A stretch of 64,000 nt of DNA from Pseudoalteromonas shioyasakiensis. GTDB lineage: Bacteria > Pseudomonadota > Gammaproteobacteria > Enterobacterales > Alteromonadaceae. Of this stretch, positions 27,372 through 36,183 are shown piece after piece (within the stretch, counting starts at the first letter, position 1; every line of letters begins with the position of its first letter). Where the stretch lies: assembly GCF_019134595.1 (NCBI RefSeq), contig NZ_CP077770.1:2004001-2068000 (forward strand). The letters are read 5' to 3'. The notes below the pieces were generated by a model. The model was not told the DNA's origin, made no database searches, and was given only the letters and a program-made list of their open reading frames with translations. The translations under genes and the position numbers were made by a program.

Positions 27372-27459
27372 TGATTTAGGTATAACCAAAGGAAAGAGCA
27401 CTACCACTCTTAACGGCCCGGTCCAAAGGTCGGTGGTTCGAATCCACTCGGTTGTACCA
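27372..27459 (+). pseudogene. Decayed tRNA-Val copy A1
   Basis: The 3' half (GGTCGGTGGTTCGAATCC, then CGGTTGTACCA) matches the intact gene exactly, but the D arm is truncated to AAAGAGCACTACC and the anticodon region is replaced by unrelated sequence (ACTCTTAACGGCCCGG). No cloverleaf with a proper anticodon stem forms, so it is not counted as a tRNA gene. Confidence 0.75.
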
Positions 27460-27493
27460 AAACATTTAATCTACTTCAGAATTAAATGCCTGT

Positions 27494-27570
<77 letters not shown>

Positions 27571-27594
27571 ATACTTAATTTTCCAAATTTAAAA

Positions 27595-27679
27595 TATTCC
27601 TTAGCTCAGTTGGTTAGAGCACTACCGCTCTCTATGACCCACGCCAAAATCGGTGCTTCGAACCCACTCGGTTGTACCA
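27595..27679 (+). pseudogene. Decayed tRNA-Val copy with intact D arm
   Basis: The D arm (TAGCTCAGTTGGTTAGAGCACTACC) and the 3' CACTCGGTTGTACCA match copy 1, but the anticodon stem is lost (GCTCTCTATGACCCACGCC) and the T arm has mutations (GTGCTTCGAACCC). It is followed by the same GATTTAGGTATA spacer as copy 1. Confidence 0.75.
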
Positions 27680-27772
27680 TGATTTAGGTATAGTATAGAC
27701 AAAGGAAAGAGCACTACCACTCTTAACGGCCCGGTCCAAAGGTCGGTGGTTCGAATCCACTCGGTCGTACCA
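27680..27772 (+). pseudogene. Decayed tRNA-Val copy A2
   Basis: Nearly identical to copy A1: it shares GATTTAGGTATA, the AAAGGAAAGAGCACTACC block, the ACTCTTAACGGCCCGG insert and the T arm, but ends in CGGTCGTACCA as in intact copy 2. No functional cloverleaf is expected. Confidence 0.75.
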
Positions 27773-27803
27773 ATTCTAAATTTGTCTAATTTAATAATTG
27801 GGA

Positions 27804-28589
27804 TCACTCATACCCTAATAGCTTCGACATTTCTAAGGCTGTTGCTTTCATATTTTCGTGGATCACATTCATACCAGTTGAATGAGAGCCGTCAGTGAAA
27901 TCAATAAATGGCACAACTAACGCTGCTGCGATTTGACCTGTTGCATCAAACACCGGATAACCAATATCATTTACTCCATGAGCTTGTGCACTGATCACAC
28001 TTTCATACCCCTGAGTTTGAACACGACTTATAATATCCTCAAGTGCTACGGTATTTGACTGAGGGTGGTCACTAGGAATTCGACTGAGCATCAATTCACG
28101 CTTTTCTTGTTCAGAAAACGCCAACAATAAATGCCCTGAGCAAGTATTTACTAAAGGGGCTTCAGCCCCAAGCCTAACGCTAAAGATACGGGCTGAAGGC
28201 GAGTCTTGCTGAACCACAACATGACCTTTTCCTTCATAGTAGATTACTAAATGACATGACTGCTCAATGGTATAAGATAACTTGTGCATTAAAGGGTTAG
28301 CTAATGATGTTAAACGCTTAATAGGTGGGAATTGATTCGCTAAACCAAAAAGTTTTAAGGTCATTCTATGTCTATCGCTACCCACAGGTGTTTCGATATA
28401 ACCACGTTGCTCTAATACCGCCAGCATTCTAAACAACTCGCCGACCGAGCGATCTAGTCTCGTTGTGATTTCCGTGATATTGAGACCGTCTACTTCACTT
28501 GAAAGTAACTCAAGTAAATCCAATCCTTTTTCAAGCGCTGGGGCAGAATACACTTTTTTCCGTGCTTTAGAATCCTTTTCGTTTTCCAC
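27804..28589 (-). CDS. IclR-family regulator, probably of the fucose genes
   Basis: This 261-residue protein has an N-terminal winged helix (about 15-75, DLLELLSSEV and SVGELFRMLAVLEQRGYIET) and a C-terminal IclR effector domain (about 85-255; GYESVISAQAHGVNDIGYPVFD). It reads from a GTG at 28589. It lies next to, and on the same strand as, the mutarotase and permease genes, separated by 106 bp, so it is the natural candidate regulator of the L-fucose cluster. Its target may be the 23-bp palindromes at 30549 and 30712; that link is an inference. Confidence 0.9.
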   Translation of the reverse strand: MENEKDSKARKKVYSAPALEKGLDLLELLSSEVDGLNITEITTRLDRSVGELFRMLAVLEQRGYIETPVGSDRHRMTLKLFGLANQFPPIKRLTSLANPLMHKLSYTIEQSCHLVIYYEGKGHVVVQQDSPSARIFSVRLGAEAPLVNTCSGHLLLAFSEQEKRELMLSRIPSDHPQSNTVALEDIISRVQTQGYESVISAQAHGVNDIGYPVFDATGQIAAALVVPFIDFTDGSHSTGMNVIHENMKATALEMSKLLGYE

Positions 28590-28695
28590 TGATTTAGACC
28601 TTAATATTACTTACTAACTCTTTGGCTAGCTATAAATTTTCCTCAGATTTAAAGTATACCTTAGTTTCATTTATAAGAAAAAGCGCAGTAACTGT

Positions 28696-29049
28696 TTAAA
28701 AAGCTGCTATTTGTTCATCAAGAGAAAAAATCCGTTTAACAAGCCGCCACTTACCAAGTTTACTACCTGTCTCATCAATCTTTTGAAACTTTTCCATTAA
28801 TGTTTCCCACTCCTGAACTTTACTATTTTTTGAATCAAGTTTTGCTTTTTCTTCAAAGCTAAATCCATCTGATGTCTCCAGTATCATAATTAATTGCGTG
28901 TCTAATCGATGGATCACCATATTAGTTATACCAGCCTCTTGTATAGCGGCTACAACCTCCGGCCATACATTGCCCGGTGCATGATACTTCTCATATTCTG
29001 CAATTAAATCACTATTATTTTGAAGTTCTAAAGTTAAGCAAAATTGCAT
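28696..29049 (-). CDS. Sugar mutarotase (L-rhamnose/L-fucose mutarotase family)
   Basis: This 117-residue protein resembles the RhaM/DUF718 dimeric ferredoxin-fold mutarotases: an N-terminal MQFCLTLEL strand, YHAPGNVWPEVV (catalytic His region) and the Trp-containing C-terminus. It interconverts sugar anomers so that the dehydrogenase receives the right form. The frame is open to 29079, but the AGAGGA site fits the ATG at 29049. It begins 1 bp beyond the end of the permease gene, so it is co-transcribed with fucP. Confidence 0.85.
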   Translation of the reverse strand: MQFCLTLELQNNSDLIAEYEKYHAPGNVWPEVVAAIQEAGITNMVIHRLDTQLIMILETSDGFSFEEKAKLDSKNSKVQEWETLMEKFQKIDETGSKLGKWRLVKRIFSLDEQIAAF

Positions 29050-29050
29050 A

Positions 29051-30466
29051 CTATTTTTCCTCTTCGTTAGTGTGTACACAGATTACTCGATAGGCAAAGA
29101 CAGTTATGAATATAAAACATATAAAAGGAAGAACAAATGACGTTTGTACAGAACTTAACGACTTTATCAGCGGCTCAGAATCAATCATAAATCCTTGTAA
29201 AGGTGGCATAAGTGCGCCCCCTACAATTGCCATAACAAGACCCGCTGACGCAATACTTGCATCATCTTTTAAACCGCTTAGTGTGATGCCATAAATAGTA
29301 GGGAACATCAAAGACATACAACCCGAAACAGCAATAAGGCAATAAAGTCCTGTCATTCCCCCTGTAAATATAACCGCAATCATTAAGCACGCAGCACAAA
29401 TTGCAAAAACGATGAGCAAAATTGCTGCATTAAACCAATTAAGTAAATACGTACAGACAAAACGACTTACCAGAAAAATGCACATAGCAACAATATTAAA
29501 GTTCTGCGCTTGGGATGCAGTTAAACCCACTTCAGTCATTCCATAATGAATAATAAATGTCCAACACATAATTTGTGCGCCCACATAAAATACTTGTGCT
29601 ATTACTCCCTCAATATACCGTTTATTCTTCAAAAGTCGGATAAACACCTGTTTCAAGTCACTGTTACTTTTAGTTACTTTATTAACCTGTGTATTTGGTA
29701 AGCGATAAAATAAATAGATAAAAAATAGCACAATAACGATGATCGCGATGACTACATAAGGGCCACGTACAGTTACTAAGTCAGCAGCTTGCATTGCTTG
29801 ATGTTTTAATGGTTGTTCTATAGAGAGCGTATGAAGTGCCTCTGTTAGCTTTCCATCAACGATGGCTGGAAGGAGCTTCGCATATTCAGGATGCTGTAGT
29901 TTTTCTTCAGCTCTAAACTGTTCGAGTTGAAGCTTATCGAGAATCAAAGTTGAAGCTACAAACATCCCCACCAAAGATCCTATCGGATTAAATGCTTGCG
30001 CTAAATTCAAGCGTTTTGTTGCAGTTTGTTCATCCCCCATTGATAAGATATAGGGGTTTGCTGTTGTCTCCAATAATGCTAACCCACAGGTTAATATACA
30101 TAGTGCGGCCAAAAAGTAGTTAAATTCCATATAATAACTAGCAGGTATAAAAAGTAATGCACCAAAAGCATATAGGCCTAATCCAAGTAATATTCCAGAT
30201 TTGTACGAATAATGACGAATAAATAGTGCTGCCGGAATCGCCATTACCCCATAACCAAAATAAAATGCAAATTGCACAAGACTACTCTGTGCATTTGAGA
30301 TCAGAAATATATCTTTAAAAGCTTTTACCAAGGGGTTAGTAATGTCATTTGCAAACCCCCAAAGTGGAAAAAGTGCTGCAACTAAAATAAAAGGTATAAG
30401 CATGTCCTTTGCAATTAGGGGTGCTGTTACTTTTCCCTCTCTTGTTCTTAAATTAAGTGTGTTCAT
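29051..30466 (-). CDS. fucP: L-fucose:H+ symporter, FucP family
   Basis: This 471-residue MFS protein has twelve membrane helices and FucP-like sequence: helix 1 PFILVAALFPLWGFANDITNPLV with the conserved Asn-Asp, helix 2 AQSSLVQFAFYFGYGVMAIPAAL and helix 4 LALLETTANPYI. FucP brings L-fucose and related sugars in with a proton. Placement beside a full fucose-oxidation operon supports L-fucose as the substrate. It transcribes away from the catabolic operon and is upstream of the mutarotase gene. Confidence 0.9.
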   Translation of the reverse strand: MNTLNLRTREGKVTAPLIAKDMLIPFILVAALFPLWGFANDITNPLVKAFKDIFLISNAQSSLVQFAFYFGYGVMAIPAALFIRHYSYKSGILLGLGLYAFGALLFIPASYYMEFNYFLAALCILTCGLALLETTANPYILSMGDEQTATKRLNLAQAFNPIGSLVGMFVASTLILDKLQLEQFRAEEKLQHPEYAKLLPAIVDGKLTEALHTLSIEQPLKHQAMQAADLVTVRGPYVVIAIIVIVLFFIYLFYRLPNTQVNKVTKSNSDLKQVFIRLLKNKRYIEGVIAQVFYVGAQIMCWTFIIHYGMTEVGLTASQAQNFNIVAMCIFLVSRFVCTYLLNWFNAAILLIVFAICAACLMIAVIFTGGMTGLYCLIAVSGCMSLMFPTIYGITLSGLKDDASIASAGLVMAIVGGALMPPLQGFMIDSEPLIKSLSSVQTSFVLPFICFIFITVFAYRVICVHTNEEEK

Positions 30467-30548
30467 CGTTTGTCATGCTCTTTGTCAATTGTTTTTAATT
30501 CGGTCTTTTAAGTACTACCTATCAATAGAAGATTGCACGTAAAATTTA

Positions 30549-30571
30549 TATATGCAATTTAATTTCATATA
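30549..30571. promoter_or_regulatory. 23-bp palindrome, candidate fucose-cluster operator 1
   Basis: TATATG, AATT, AATT and CATATA, separated by single bases, form a perfect dyad. It lies 83-105 bp upstream of the fucP start and matches a second copy on the other side of the gap. It is most likely bound by the IclR protein, by inference. Confidence 0.6.
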
Positions 30572-30681
30572 AGAAAAGTAACAATTTAAAATTAATCTTT
30601 AAAAACAGATGTTTAAAATTTCTCTTTTTAAAAAAACTGATCAGGTCAAAAAATTAGCGCCTTAATATGTAAGGAAAGGTA

Positions 30682-30710
30682 TTGACTTGGATATTCATTA
30701 AACATATTTT
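30682..30710 (+). promoter_or_regulatory. Candidate promoter of the fucose catabolic operon
   Basis: A -35 TTGACT (30682-30687) and a -10 TATTTT (30705-30710) are 17 bp apart. The candidate operator copy begins 2 bp after the -10 box, so its occupation would block initiation. Confidence 0.45.
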
Positions 30711-30711
30711 A

Positions 30712-30734
30712 TATATGAAAATTAAATTCAAACA
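30712..30734. promoter_or_regulatory. Candidate fucose-cluster operator 2
   Basis: A diverged copy of the palindrome at 30549: TATATG, then AAAT, AAAT and CAAACA with single-base spacers. It lies 55 bp upstream of the uxaA small-subunit start and overlaps the predicted start of transcription. Confidence 0.5.
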
Positions 30735-30788
30735 TGAAATTATATTGCTAATCTTTTATTGGCTGCTAACTTTTAATGAGAGAGTGAA

Positions 30789-31088
30789 ATGTCTGAAAAA
30801 AAATTTGTGTTACTGCATGAGCAAGATAACGTTATTGTTTGTTGTCAGGCTGCGTACCATGGTGAAGCGATCACCATTGCAAATGATGAGCTAACGCTTA
30901 ATACAGATGTCACTGTTGGTCATAAAGTTGCCTGCCGTGCAATTCAAAAAGGTGAACAAATTTTAAAATACGGTGTGCCTATCGGATCTGCCACTGACGA
31001 TATTAAAAAAGGACAGCATGTGCACCTTCACAATATGAAGAGTGACTATATAGCAAGCCACACTAGGCACTCAGTTAGTGGAGATTAA
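30789..31088 (+). CDS. UxaA-family dehydratase, small (SAF-domain) subunit
   Basis: This 99-residue protein matches the N-terminal SAF domain of the altronate-dehydratase UxaA family, which is a separate small subunit here. It carries VLLHEQDNVIV at the start and HKVACRAIQKGEQILKYG, which is typical of SAF domains. With the next gene it should form one sugar-acid dehydratase. From context the substrate is L-fuconate. It is first in the operon, with a GAGAG ribosome binding site, and ends 1 bp before the large-subunit start. Confidence 0.87.
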   Translation: MSEKKFVLLHEQDNVIVCCQAAYHGEAITIANDELTLNTDVTVGHKVACRAIQKGEQILKYGVPIGSATDDIKKGQHVHLHNMKSDYIASHTRHSVSGD

Positions 31089-31089
31089 T

Positions 31090-32274
31090 ATGCAGGGCTA
31101 TTTAAGAAGTAATGGTAAAAAAGGTATTCGTAACACTGTAGTTGTTGCCTATTTGGTTGAGTGTGCTCACCATGTCGCTAGGACAATAGTTAATAAGTCG
31201 AACAATCAAGATATTCAGCTTATTGGTTTTCCGGGCTGTTATCCAAACAGCTATGCTCTTTCGATGATGACTCAACTATGTACCCACCCTAATGTTGGCG
31301 GTGTTTTGCTCGTATCTTTAGGTTGTGAAGGATTTAACCGAGAGCAACTAAGTGAAGCAATTAGTCAGTCTGGCCGTCCTGTAAGCACGCTTGTTATCCA
31401 AAATAATGGGGGTACTAAAAATACAATTGCAAAAGGGGTGCAAGAAGCTACTACTATCTTAGATCAAATTTCATCATGCCCTGTTGTAGACATGAGCGTC
31501 GATGAACTAGTCATTGGCACTATTTGCGGCGGCTCAGACGGCACCAGTGGCATTAGCGCAAACCCGGCAGTTGGTAAATGTTTTGACCGATTAATTAAAG
31601 CTGATGCAACCTGTATTTTTGAAGAAACCGGCGAACTTGTCGGTTGTGAGCAGATTATGGCTCATAGAGCAGAAAGTCCTGAACTAGCCAAGCAGCTCAT
31701 TAATTGTGTCGTCAAAGCAGAAAATTACTACACTAAAATGGGCTATGGCAGTTTTGCCCCAGGCAATGCTGAAGGCGGTTTAACAACCCAAGAAGAAAAA
31801 TCAATGGGTGCCTATGCCAAGTCTGGCGCATCGCAAATAAACGGCATTATTAAACCAGGAGAAAAGCCAAATAAAAAAGGCTTGTTCTTAATGGATGTGG
31901 TGCCCGATGGCGAACCAATGTTTGGTTTTCCGAATATTTCTGACAACCAAGAGATTGTCGAAATGATAGCCTCAGGTGCCCATATCACCTTATTTACCAC
32001 AGGCCGCGGCTCTGTTGTTGGTTCAGCCATTTCACCGGTTATTAAAATCTGCGCCAATCCAGAAACCTATGCAAACCTCAGTGATGATATGGATATCAAT
32101 GCCGGCGCTGTCATTGAAGGAAGTAAAACCGTTAAGCAAGTGGGTGATGAGATTTTTGACTTGATTGTTCGAGTCGGGAATGGTGAACAAACCAAATCTG
32201 AGCAAATGGGCCATCAAGAGTTTTTATTAACTTATAAAACCTTCGACAGCATTGGGCCAGCGTGCTTGAAATAA
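31090..32274 (+). CDS. UxaA-family dehydratase, large (catalytic) subunit; predicted L-fuconate dehydratase
   Basis: This 394-residue protein is the catalytic half of a UxaA-type iron-dependent sugar-acid dehydratase: GFPGCYPNSYA, SLGCEGFNRE, GTICGGSDGTSG and a C-terminal GRGSVVGSAISPVIKICANPET. In L-fucose oxidation the step L-fuconate to 2-keto-3-deoxy-L-fuconate is needed, and no enolase-family fuconate dehydratase is in the cluster, so this enzyme is assigned the step by inference. The ATG at 31090 is preferred over the GTG at 31078, based on the GGAG site. It overlaps the small-subunit operon tightly. Confidence 0.85.
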   Translation: MQGYLRSNGKKGIRNTVVVAYLVECAHHVARTIVNKSNNQDIQLIGFPGCYPNSYALSMMTQLCTHPNVGGVLLVSLGCEGFNREQLSEAISQSGRPVSTLVIQNNGGTKNTIAKGVQEATTILDQISSCPVVDMSVDELVIGTICGGSDGTSGISANPAVGKCFDRLIKADATCIFEETGELVGCEQIMAHRAESPELAKQLINCVVKAENYYTKMGYGSFAPGNAEGGLTTQEEKSMGAYAKSGASQINGIIKPGEKPNKKGLFLMDVVPDGEPMFGFPNISDNQEIVEMIASGAHITLFTTGRGSVVGSAISPVIKICANPETYANLSDDMDINAGAVIEGSKTVKQVGDEIFDLIVRVGNGEQTKSEQMGHQEFLLTYKTFDSIGPACLK

Positions 32275-32290
32275 GGCTGAGGAATTCATC

Positions 32291-33439
32291 ATGAGCAATT
32301 ACTTTAACCACCTTTACCCTGACGTTGCAGACCTTAAGAAAAAAGCCAAGCAACGCATTCCTCGCTTTGCCTTCGATTACCTTGAAGGCGGCTGTATGCA
32401 AGAGCATGGTGTAAAGCGAAATAGAGATGACATCAATAGTGTGCAATTACGCAGTGAGCTATTAAAGCCATTTGCAGGTAGCAGCCAAACAGTCGAGTTA
32501 TTTGGGCATACTTACGCTGCCCCATTTGGTATTGCGCCGGTTGGTTTACAAGGATTAATGTGGCCAAAAGCCCCAGAAATTCTTGCAAAAGCCGCCGCTG
32601 AAAAAAACATTCCTTATGTATTAAGCACCGTTTCGTCATCTAGCCTTGAGCGAATCGCAGAAGTATCACAAGGCCATGCGTGGTTTCAGCTTTATAACCC
32701 AACCGATGAAAAAATTAGGCTTGATTTACTCAATCGCATCAAAGCAGCCCACTACCCTGTTCTTGTGGTAACCGTTGATGTGCCTACCTTTGGCTACAGG
32801 CCGCGAGATATTAGAAATGGTCTCGCTATGCCACCGAAAATGACCTTGTCTAATATTATGCAAATGCTGACAAGACCTCGCTGGCTTTATGAAACCGCCC
32901 TTGCTGGCAAGCCAGAAATGGAAACCCTAAAGCCTTATATGCCAAAAAATATGCCCACCGATGAGCTGGCAGCCTTTATGAATAAAACAGTCATGGGCCG
33001 CGTTGATCTGGAAGGTTTAAAGCCAATTCGCGATTTATGGCAAGGGCCTTTGATCATCAAAGGGTTAATTAATGAGTCTGATGTACAAGCAGCCATTGCG
33101 CTCGGCGCCGATGGGGTTGTTATGTCAAACCATGGTGCACGTCAGCTAGATGCCGGTGAATCTCCAGTCAAACCACTGCAAACAGTCGCTGCCAAGTATT
33201 CAAAAGACATCAAAATTTTTATGGATAGCGGGCTTCGTAGCGGAACAAATATAGTGAGTGCACTTGCAAGCGGCGCCGATTTTACATTTTTAGGCAGGCC
33301 CTTTGTGTATGGCGTTGGTGCCCTAGGCGATAAAGGCGGCATTCACACCATCAATGCCTTGATGATGCAAATTACACAGATCATGAATCAGCTAGGCTGC
33401 GCCTCAGTGTCAGAATTGCCTGAATTTTTGGTGAAGTAA
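32291..33439 (+). CDS. FMN-dependent alpha-hydroxy-acid dehydrogenase, probable L-lactate dehydrogenase
   Basis: This 382-residue flavoprotein has the TIM-barrel fold of the LldD/glycolate-oxidase family. It shows FDYLEGG near the start, the catalytic SNHGARQLD with His, and FMN-phosphate-binding MDSGLRSGTN and FLGRPFVYG. Family members oxidise L-2-hydroxy acids, with quinone or oxygen as acceptor. The last step of the fucose pathway releases L-lactate, so oxidation of L-lactate to pyruvate is the likely role. It is third in the operon, 16 bp after the dehydratase. Confidence 0.88.
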   Translation: MSNYFNHLYPDVADLKKKAKQRIPRFAFDYLEGGCMQEHGVKRNRDDINSVQLRSELLKPFAGSSQTVELFGHTYAAPFGIAPVGLQGLMWPKAPEILAKAAAEKNIPYVLSTVSSSSLERIAEVSQGHAWFQLYNPTDEKIRLDLLNRIKAAHYPVLVVTVDVPTFGYRPRDIRNGLAMPPKMTLSNIMQMLTRPRWLYETALAGKPEMETLKPYMPKNMPTDELAAFMNKTVMGRVDLEGLKPIRDLWQGPLIIKGLINESDVQAAIALGADGVVMSNHGARQLDAGESPVKPLQTVAAKYSKDIKIFMDSGLRSGTNIVSALASGADFTFLGRPFVYGVGALGDKGGIHTINALMMQITQIMNQLGCASVSELPEFLVK

Positions 33440-33460
33440 GGAAAACATAAGAGGTATGTT

Positions 33461-34507
33461 ATGAAAAACACATTTAAAACGCGCCCGCTTGGAAAAACCG
33501 ACATTGAGGTTTCAACCCTCGGCTTTGGCGCGGCCTCTATGGGTAACCTATATCAAGCAGTGAGCGATGAAGAAGCTAAAAACACCTTAACAGCAGCAAT
33601 TGATGTAGGCATTTCATTATTCGATACCGCTCCTCGCTATGGTGCGGGCTTAAGTGAACGTCGTGTTGGTGATGCCCTAAGAGGCCTTGATAAAAAAGAG
33701 TATATCTTATCAACCAAGGTTGGCAGATTGATCAAACCCGATCCTCATGCTGATGTAACACAACTTCGTCATGGTTTTGCTACGCCAATGCCTTTTGATG
33801 CTCAATATGACTATAGCTACGATGGCATTATGCGATCTTTTGAAGATAGCCAACAACGTTTAGGCTTAGCTGAAATTGATATTTTACTCGTCCATGACCT
33901 AGGGATTGATACACACGCCGAGCAAGATGCTTTTTATTTTATGCAATTTGAGCAAGGTGGTTACCGAGCGTTAGAAGAGCTCAAAGCGAGTGGGCAAATT
34001 AAAGCAATCGGTTTAGGGGTTAATGAAGTAGAGGTATGCCAACGAGTGATGGCAATTGGCCAGTTCGATTGCTTTTTATTAGCCGGTCGTTATTCGTTAT
34101 TAGAGCAACAACCTCTCGATGATTTTTTACCTGCATGCATAGATCATGGTGCGTCTATTATCTTAGGTGGCCCCTATAACTCGGGTATATTAGCAACGGG
34201 CGTTCGCAACTTTCAAAACCCGTACTACAACTATCAACCAGCTCCTCAAGAAATCATCGAGAAAGTCGCCAAAATTGAAGATATTTGTTTTGATCATAAT
34301 GTCACTTTAGCGGCTGCGGCTTTACAGTTTCCACTTGCGCATCCTGCTGTTGCCTCTGTTATACCAGGGCTTGGTAACGAAAAGCGGGTCAACAAAACTG
34401 TCGAGTTATTTAATCAAGCTATCCCAAAACTGTTTTGGCAAGATTTAAAAACAGCTGGGCTTATTGCACAGCATGCGCCTACTCCAGAAAGCGGAGACGC
34501 ATTATGA
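33461..34507 (+). CDS. Aldo/keto reductase, predicted L-fucose 1-dehydrogenase
   Basis: This 348-residue protein is an aldo/keto reductase barrel of the D-threo-aldose/pyridoxal-4-dehydrogenase-like group. The tetrad appears as Asp and Tyr in FDTAPRYGAG, Lys in STKVGR and His in LLVHDLG. Members oxidise L-fucose to L-fucono-lactone with NAD(P)+, which fits the first oxidative step here. The stop overlaps the next start as ATGA, implying translational coupling with the lactonase. Confidence 0.85.
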   Translation: MKNTFKTRPLGKTDIEVSTLGFGAASMGNLYQAVSDEEAKNTLTAAIDVGISLFDTAPRYGAGLSERRVGDALRGLDKKEYILSTKVGRLIKPDPHADVTQLRHGFATPMPFDAQYDYSYDGIMRSFEDSQQRLGLAEIDILLVHDLGIDTHAEQDAFYFMQFEQGGYRALEELKASGQIKAIGLGVNEVEVCQRVMAIGQFDCFLLAGRYSLLEQQPLDDFLPACIDHGASIILGGPYNSGILATGVRNFQNPYYNYQPAPQEIIEKVAKIEDICFDHNVTLAAAALQFPLAHPAVASVIPGLGNEKRVNKTVELFNQAIPKLFWQDLKTAGLIAQHAPTPESGDAL

Positions 34508-35364
34508 GCACTGTCAGCACACTCAATCCAATTAAGAAGATAGATAGCCATCAACATTTTTGGCAATTGAGCCGTGGCGACTATCGCTGGTTAACTGAAG
34601 ATTTAACCGTGCTTTATCAAGATTACTTGCCTGAAAGGCTCACTACGACCCTTGCTATTAATGACATTGCTAACACCATAGTGGTGCAAGCGGCCGACTC
34701 ACATGATGAAACGCGTTTTTTACTGCAACTTGCTAAGTCATACAGTTTTATTGCTGGTGTTGTTGGTTGGGTCGACTTTACCGATACAAACGCTCTAAGG
34801 CAGTTAACCTTATTTGCAGCAGATCCTAAATTCAAAGGTGTACGCCCAATGCTACAAGACATTGAGCAAATTGATTGGATCTTAAACCCAGAGTTTACGC
34901 CAATTTTTCAGTTTTTAGCGGCGCATAACCTTTGTTTTGATGCACTAGTTCATGAGTGCCATTTGCCGCATATCGTTACTATTGCAAAGCGGCATCCTGA
35001 TTTAAACATTGTTATTAATCACTTAGCTAAACCAGATTTAACAAAGCCAAAGTGTGAGCAATGGGAAGACTCACTCTACCAACTAGCATGCTTAAACAAT
35101 GTTGCAATTAAGTTTTCTGGGCTCATGTCACAAGCTAAAGCAAATTGTGTAGACATCGACACATATCGGCCCTACTTCGAGCTCATTTATCAGTTATTTG
35201 GGGCCAACCGAATATTATGGGGCAGCGACTGGCCTGTAGTTAACATGAATGGCTGTTATACCGACTGGCATTACATCAGCGATGTACTGATAAGTGTTCT
35301 ACCAGTCTCTGAGCAACGAAAGATTTGGTCCGATAATGCCAAAAGACTATACCGATTATTTTAA
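34504..35364 (+). CDS. Amidohydrolase-family lactonase, predicted L-fuconolactonase
   Basis: This 286-residue protein is a COG3618-type amidohydrolase with a TIM barrel: HxH motif in IDSHQHFWQ, His residues in HECHLPHI and INHLAKP, and the catalytic Asp in LWGSDWPVVN. COG3618 members include L-fucono-1,5-lactonase and related sugar lactonases, fitting lactone opening after the aldo/keto reductase. The frame reads further upstream, but the true start is the ATG at 34504, which overlaps the previous stop by 4 bp. Confidence 0.88.
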   Translation: MSTVSTLNPIKKIDSHQHFWQLSRGDYRWLTEDLTVLYQDYLPERLTTTLAINDIANTIVVQAADSHDETRFLLQLAKSYSFIAGVVGWVDFTDTNALRQLTLFAADPKFKGVRPMLQDIEQIDWILNPEFTPIFQFLAAHNLCFDALVHECHLPHIVTIAKRHPDLNIVINHLAKPDLTKPKCEQWEDSLYQLACLNNVAIKFSGLMSQAKANCVDIDTYRPYFELIYQLFGANRILWGSDWPVVNMNGCYTDWHYISDVLISVLPVSEQRKIWSDNAKRLYRLF

Positions 35365-35386
35365 TTTCCCCAGTTAAGGACATTTT

Positions 35387-36163
35387 ATGACCCAGCAAAA
35401 TACTAAAAAAATTGCCCTAGTAACCGGTGGCGGAAGCGGCATCGGGCGCAGCATCTGTTTACGCTTAGCAAAACGTGACATGCATATCATCGTTGTTGAT
35501 TTAAATCTTGAGGCTGCAAACTTAGTGAAAGATGAAATTATTCACGAAACAGGCAGTGCCGATGCGTATGCCGTTGATGTTGCAAACCACCAGCAAGTTC
35601 ATGATTTATTCAATACGATTACGAAGCACTACCCCATTGATATTTTGGTTAACAACGCGGGTATTGCGCACATCGGCAATATCGAAAACACCACAGAAGC
35701 TGATTTAGACAGACTCTATAACATTAATGTTAAAGGCGTTTATAACTGTATTCATGGTGCCATTAATAGCATGAAATCGAGAAAAACAGGCGTCATTATT
35801 AACCTAGCTTCTGTCGCATCTTCAGTCGGTATTGCCGATAGATTCGCGTATTCAATGACTAAAGGTGCGGTATTAACCATGACCTATTCAGTTGCAAAAG
35901 ACTACATAAATGATGGCATACGGTGTAACTGTATTGCTCCTGGTCGCGTGCACACCCCTTTTGTCGATAACTTTTTAGCCAAAAGTTACCCAGATAATCA
36001 GGCTGAAATGTTTGAAAAGCTATCTAAAAGTCAGCCTATAGGCCGCATGGGTAAACCAGAAGAAATTGCAGGCCTTGTCGATTACCTCTGCTCAGATGAT
36101 GCAGCCTTCATTACCGGCAGCAATTTCCCTATTGATGGCGGTTTCGTCACCTTAAATAATTAA
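35387..36163 (+). CDS. SDR-family dehydrogenase, predicted 2-keto-3-deoxy-L-fuconate dehydrogenase
   Basis: This 258-residue classical SDR has the cofactor motif TGGGSGIG, NNAG, the catalytic Ser in LASVASSVG, YSMTK (Tyr and Lys) and the C-terminal DGGF. An acidic residue after strand 2 (VVDLN) favours NAD+. In the non-phosphorylative fucose route this enzyme oxidises the C4 hydroxyl of 2-keto-3-deoxy-L-fuconate. It lies between the lactonase and the hydrolase genes, with a strong AAGGA site. Confidence 0.88.
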   Translation: MTQQNTKKIALVTGGGSGIGRSICLRLAKRDMHIIVVDLNLEAANLVKDEIIHETGSADAYAVDVANHQQVHDLFNTITKHYPIDILVNNAGIAHIGNIENTTEADLDRLYNINVKGVYNCIHGAINSMKSRKTGVIINLASVASSVGIADRFAYSMTKGAVLTMTYSVAKDYINDGIRCNCIAPGRVHTPFVDNFLAKSYPDNQAEMFEKLSKSQPIGRMGKPEEIAGLVDYLCSDDAAFITGSNFPIDGGFVTLNN

Positions 36164-36183
36164 TAGAAGTAAAGAGAATCATC

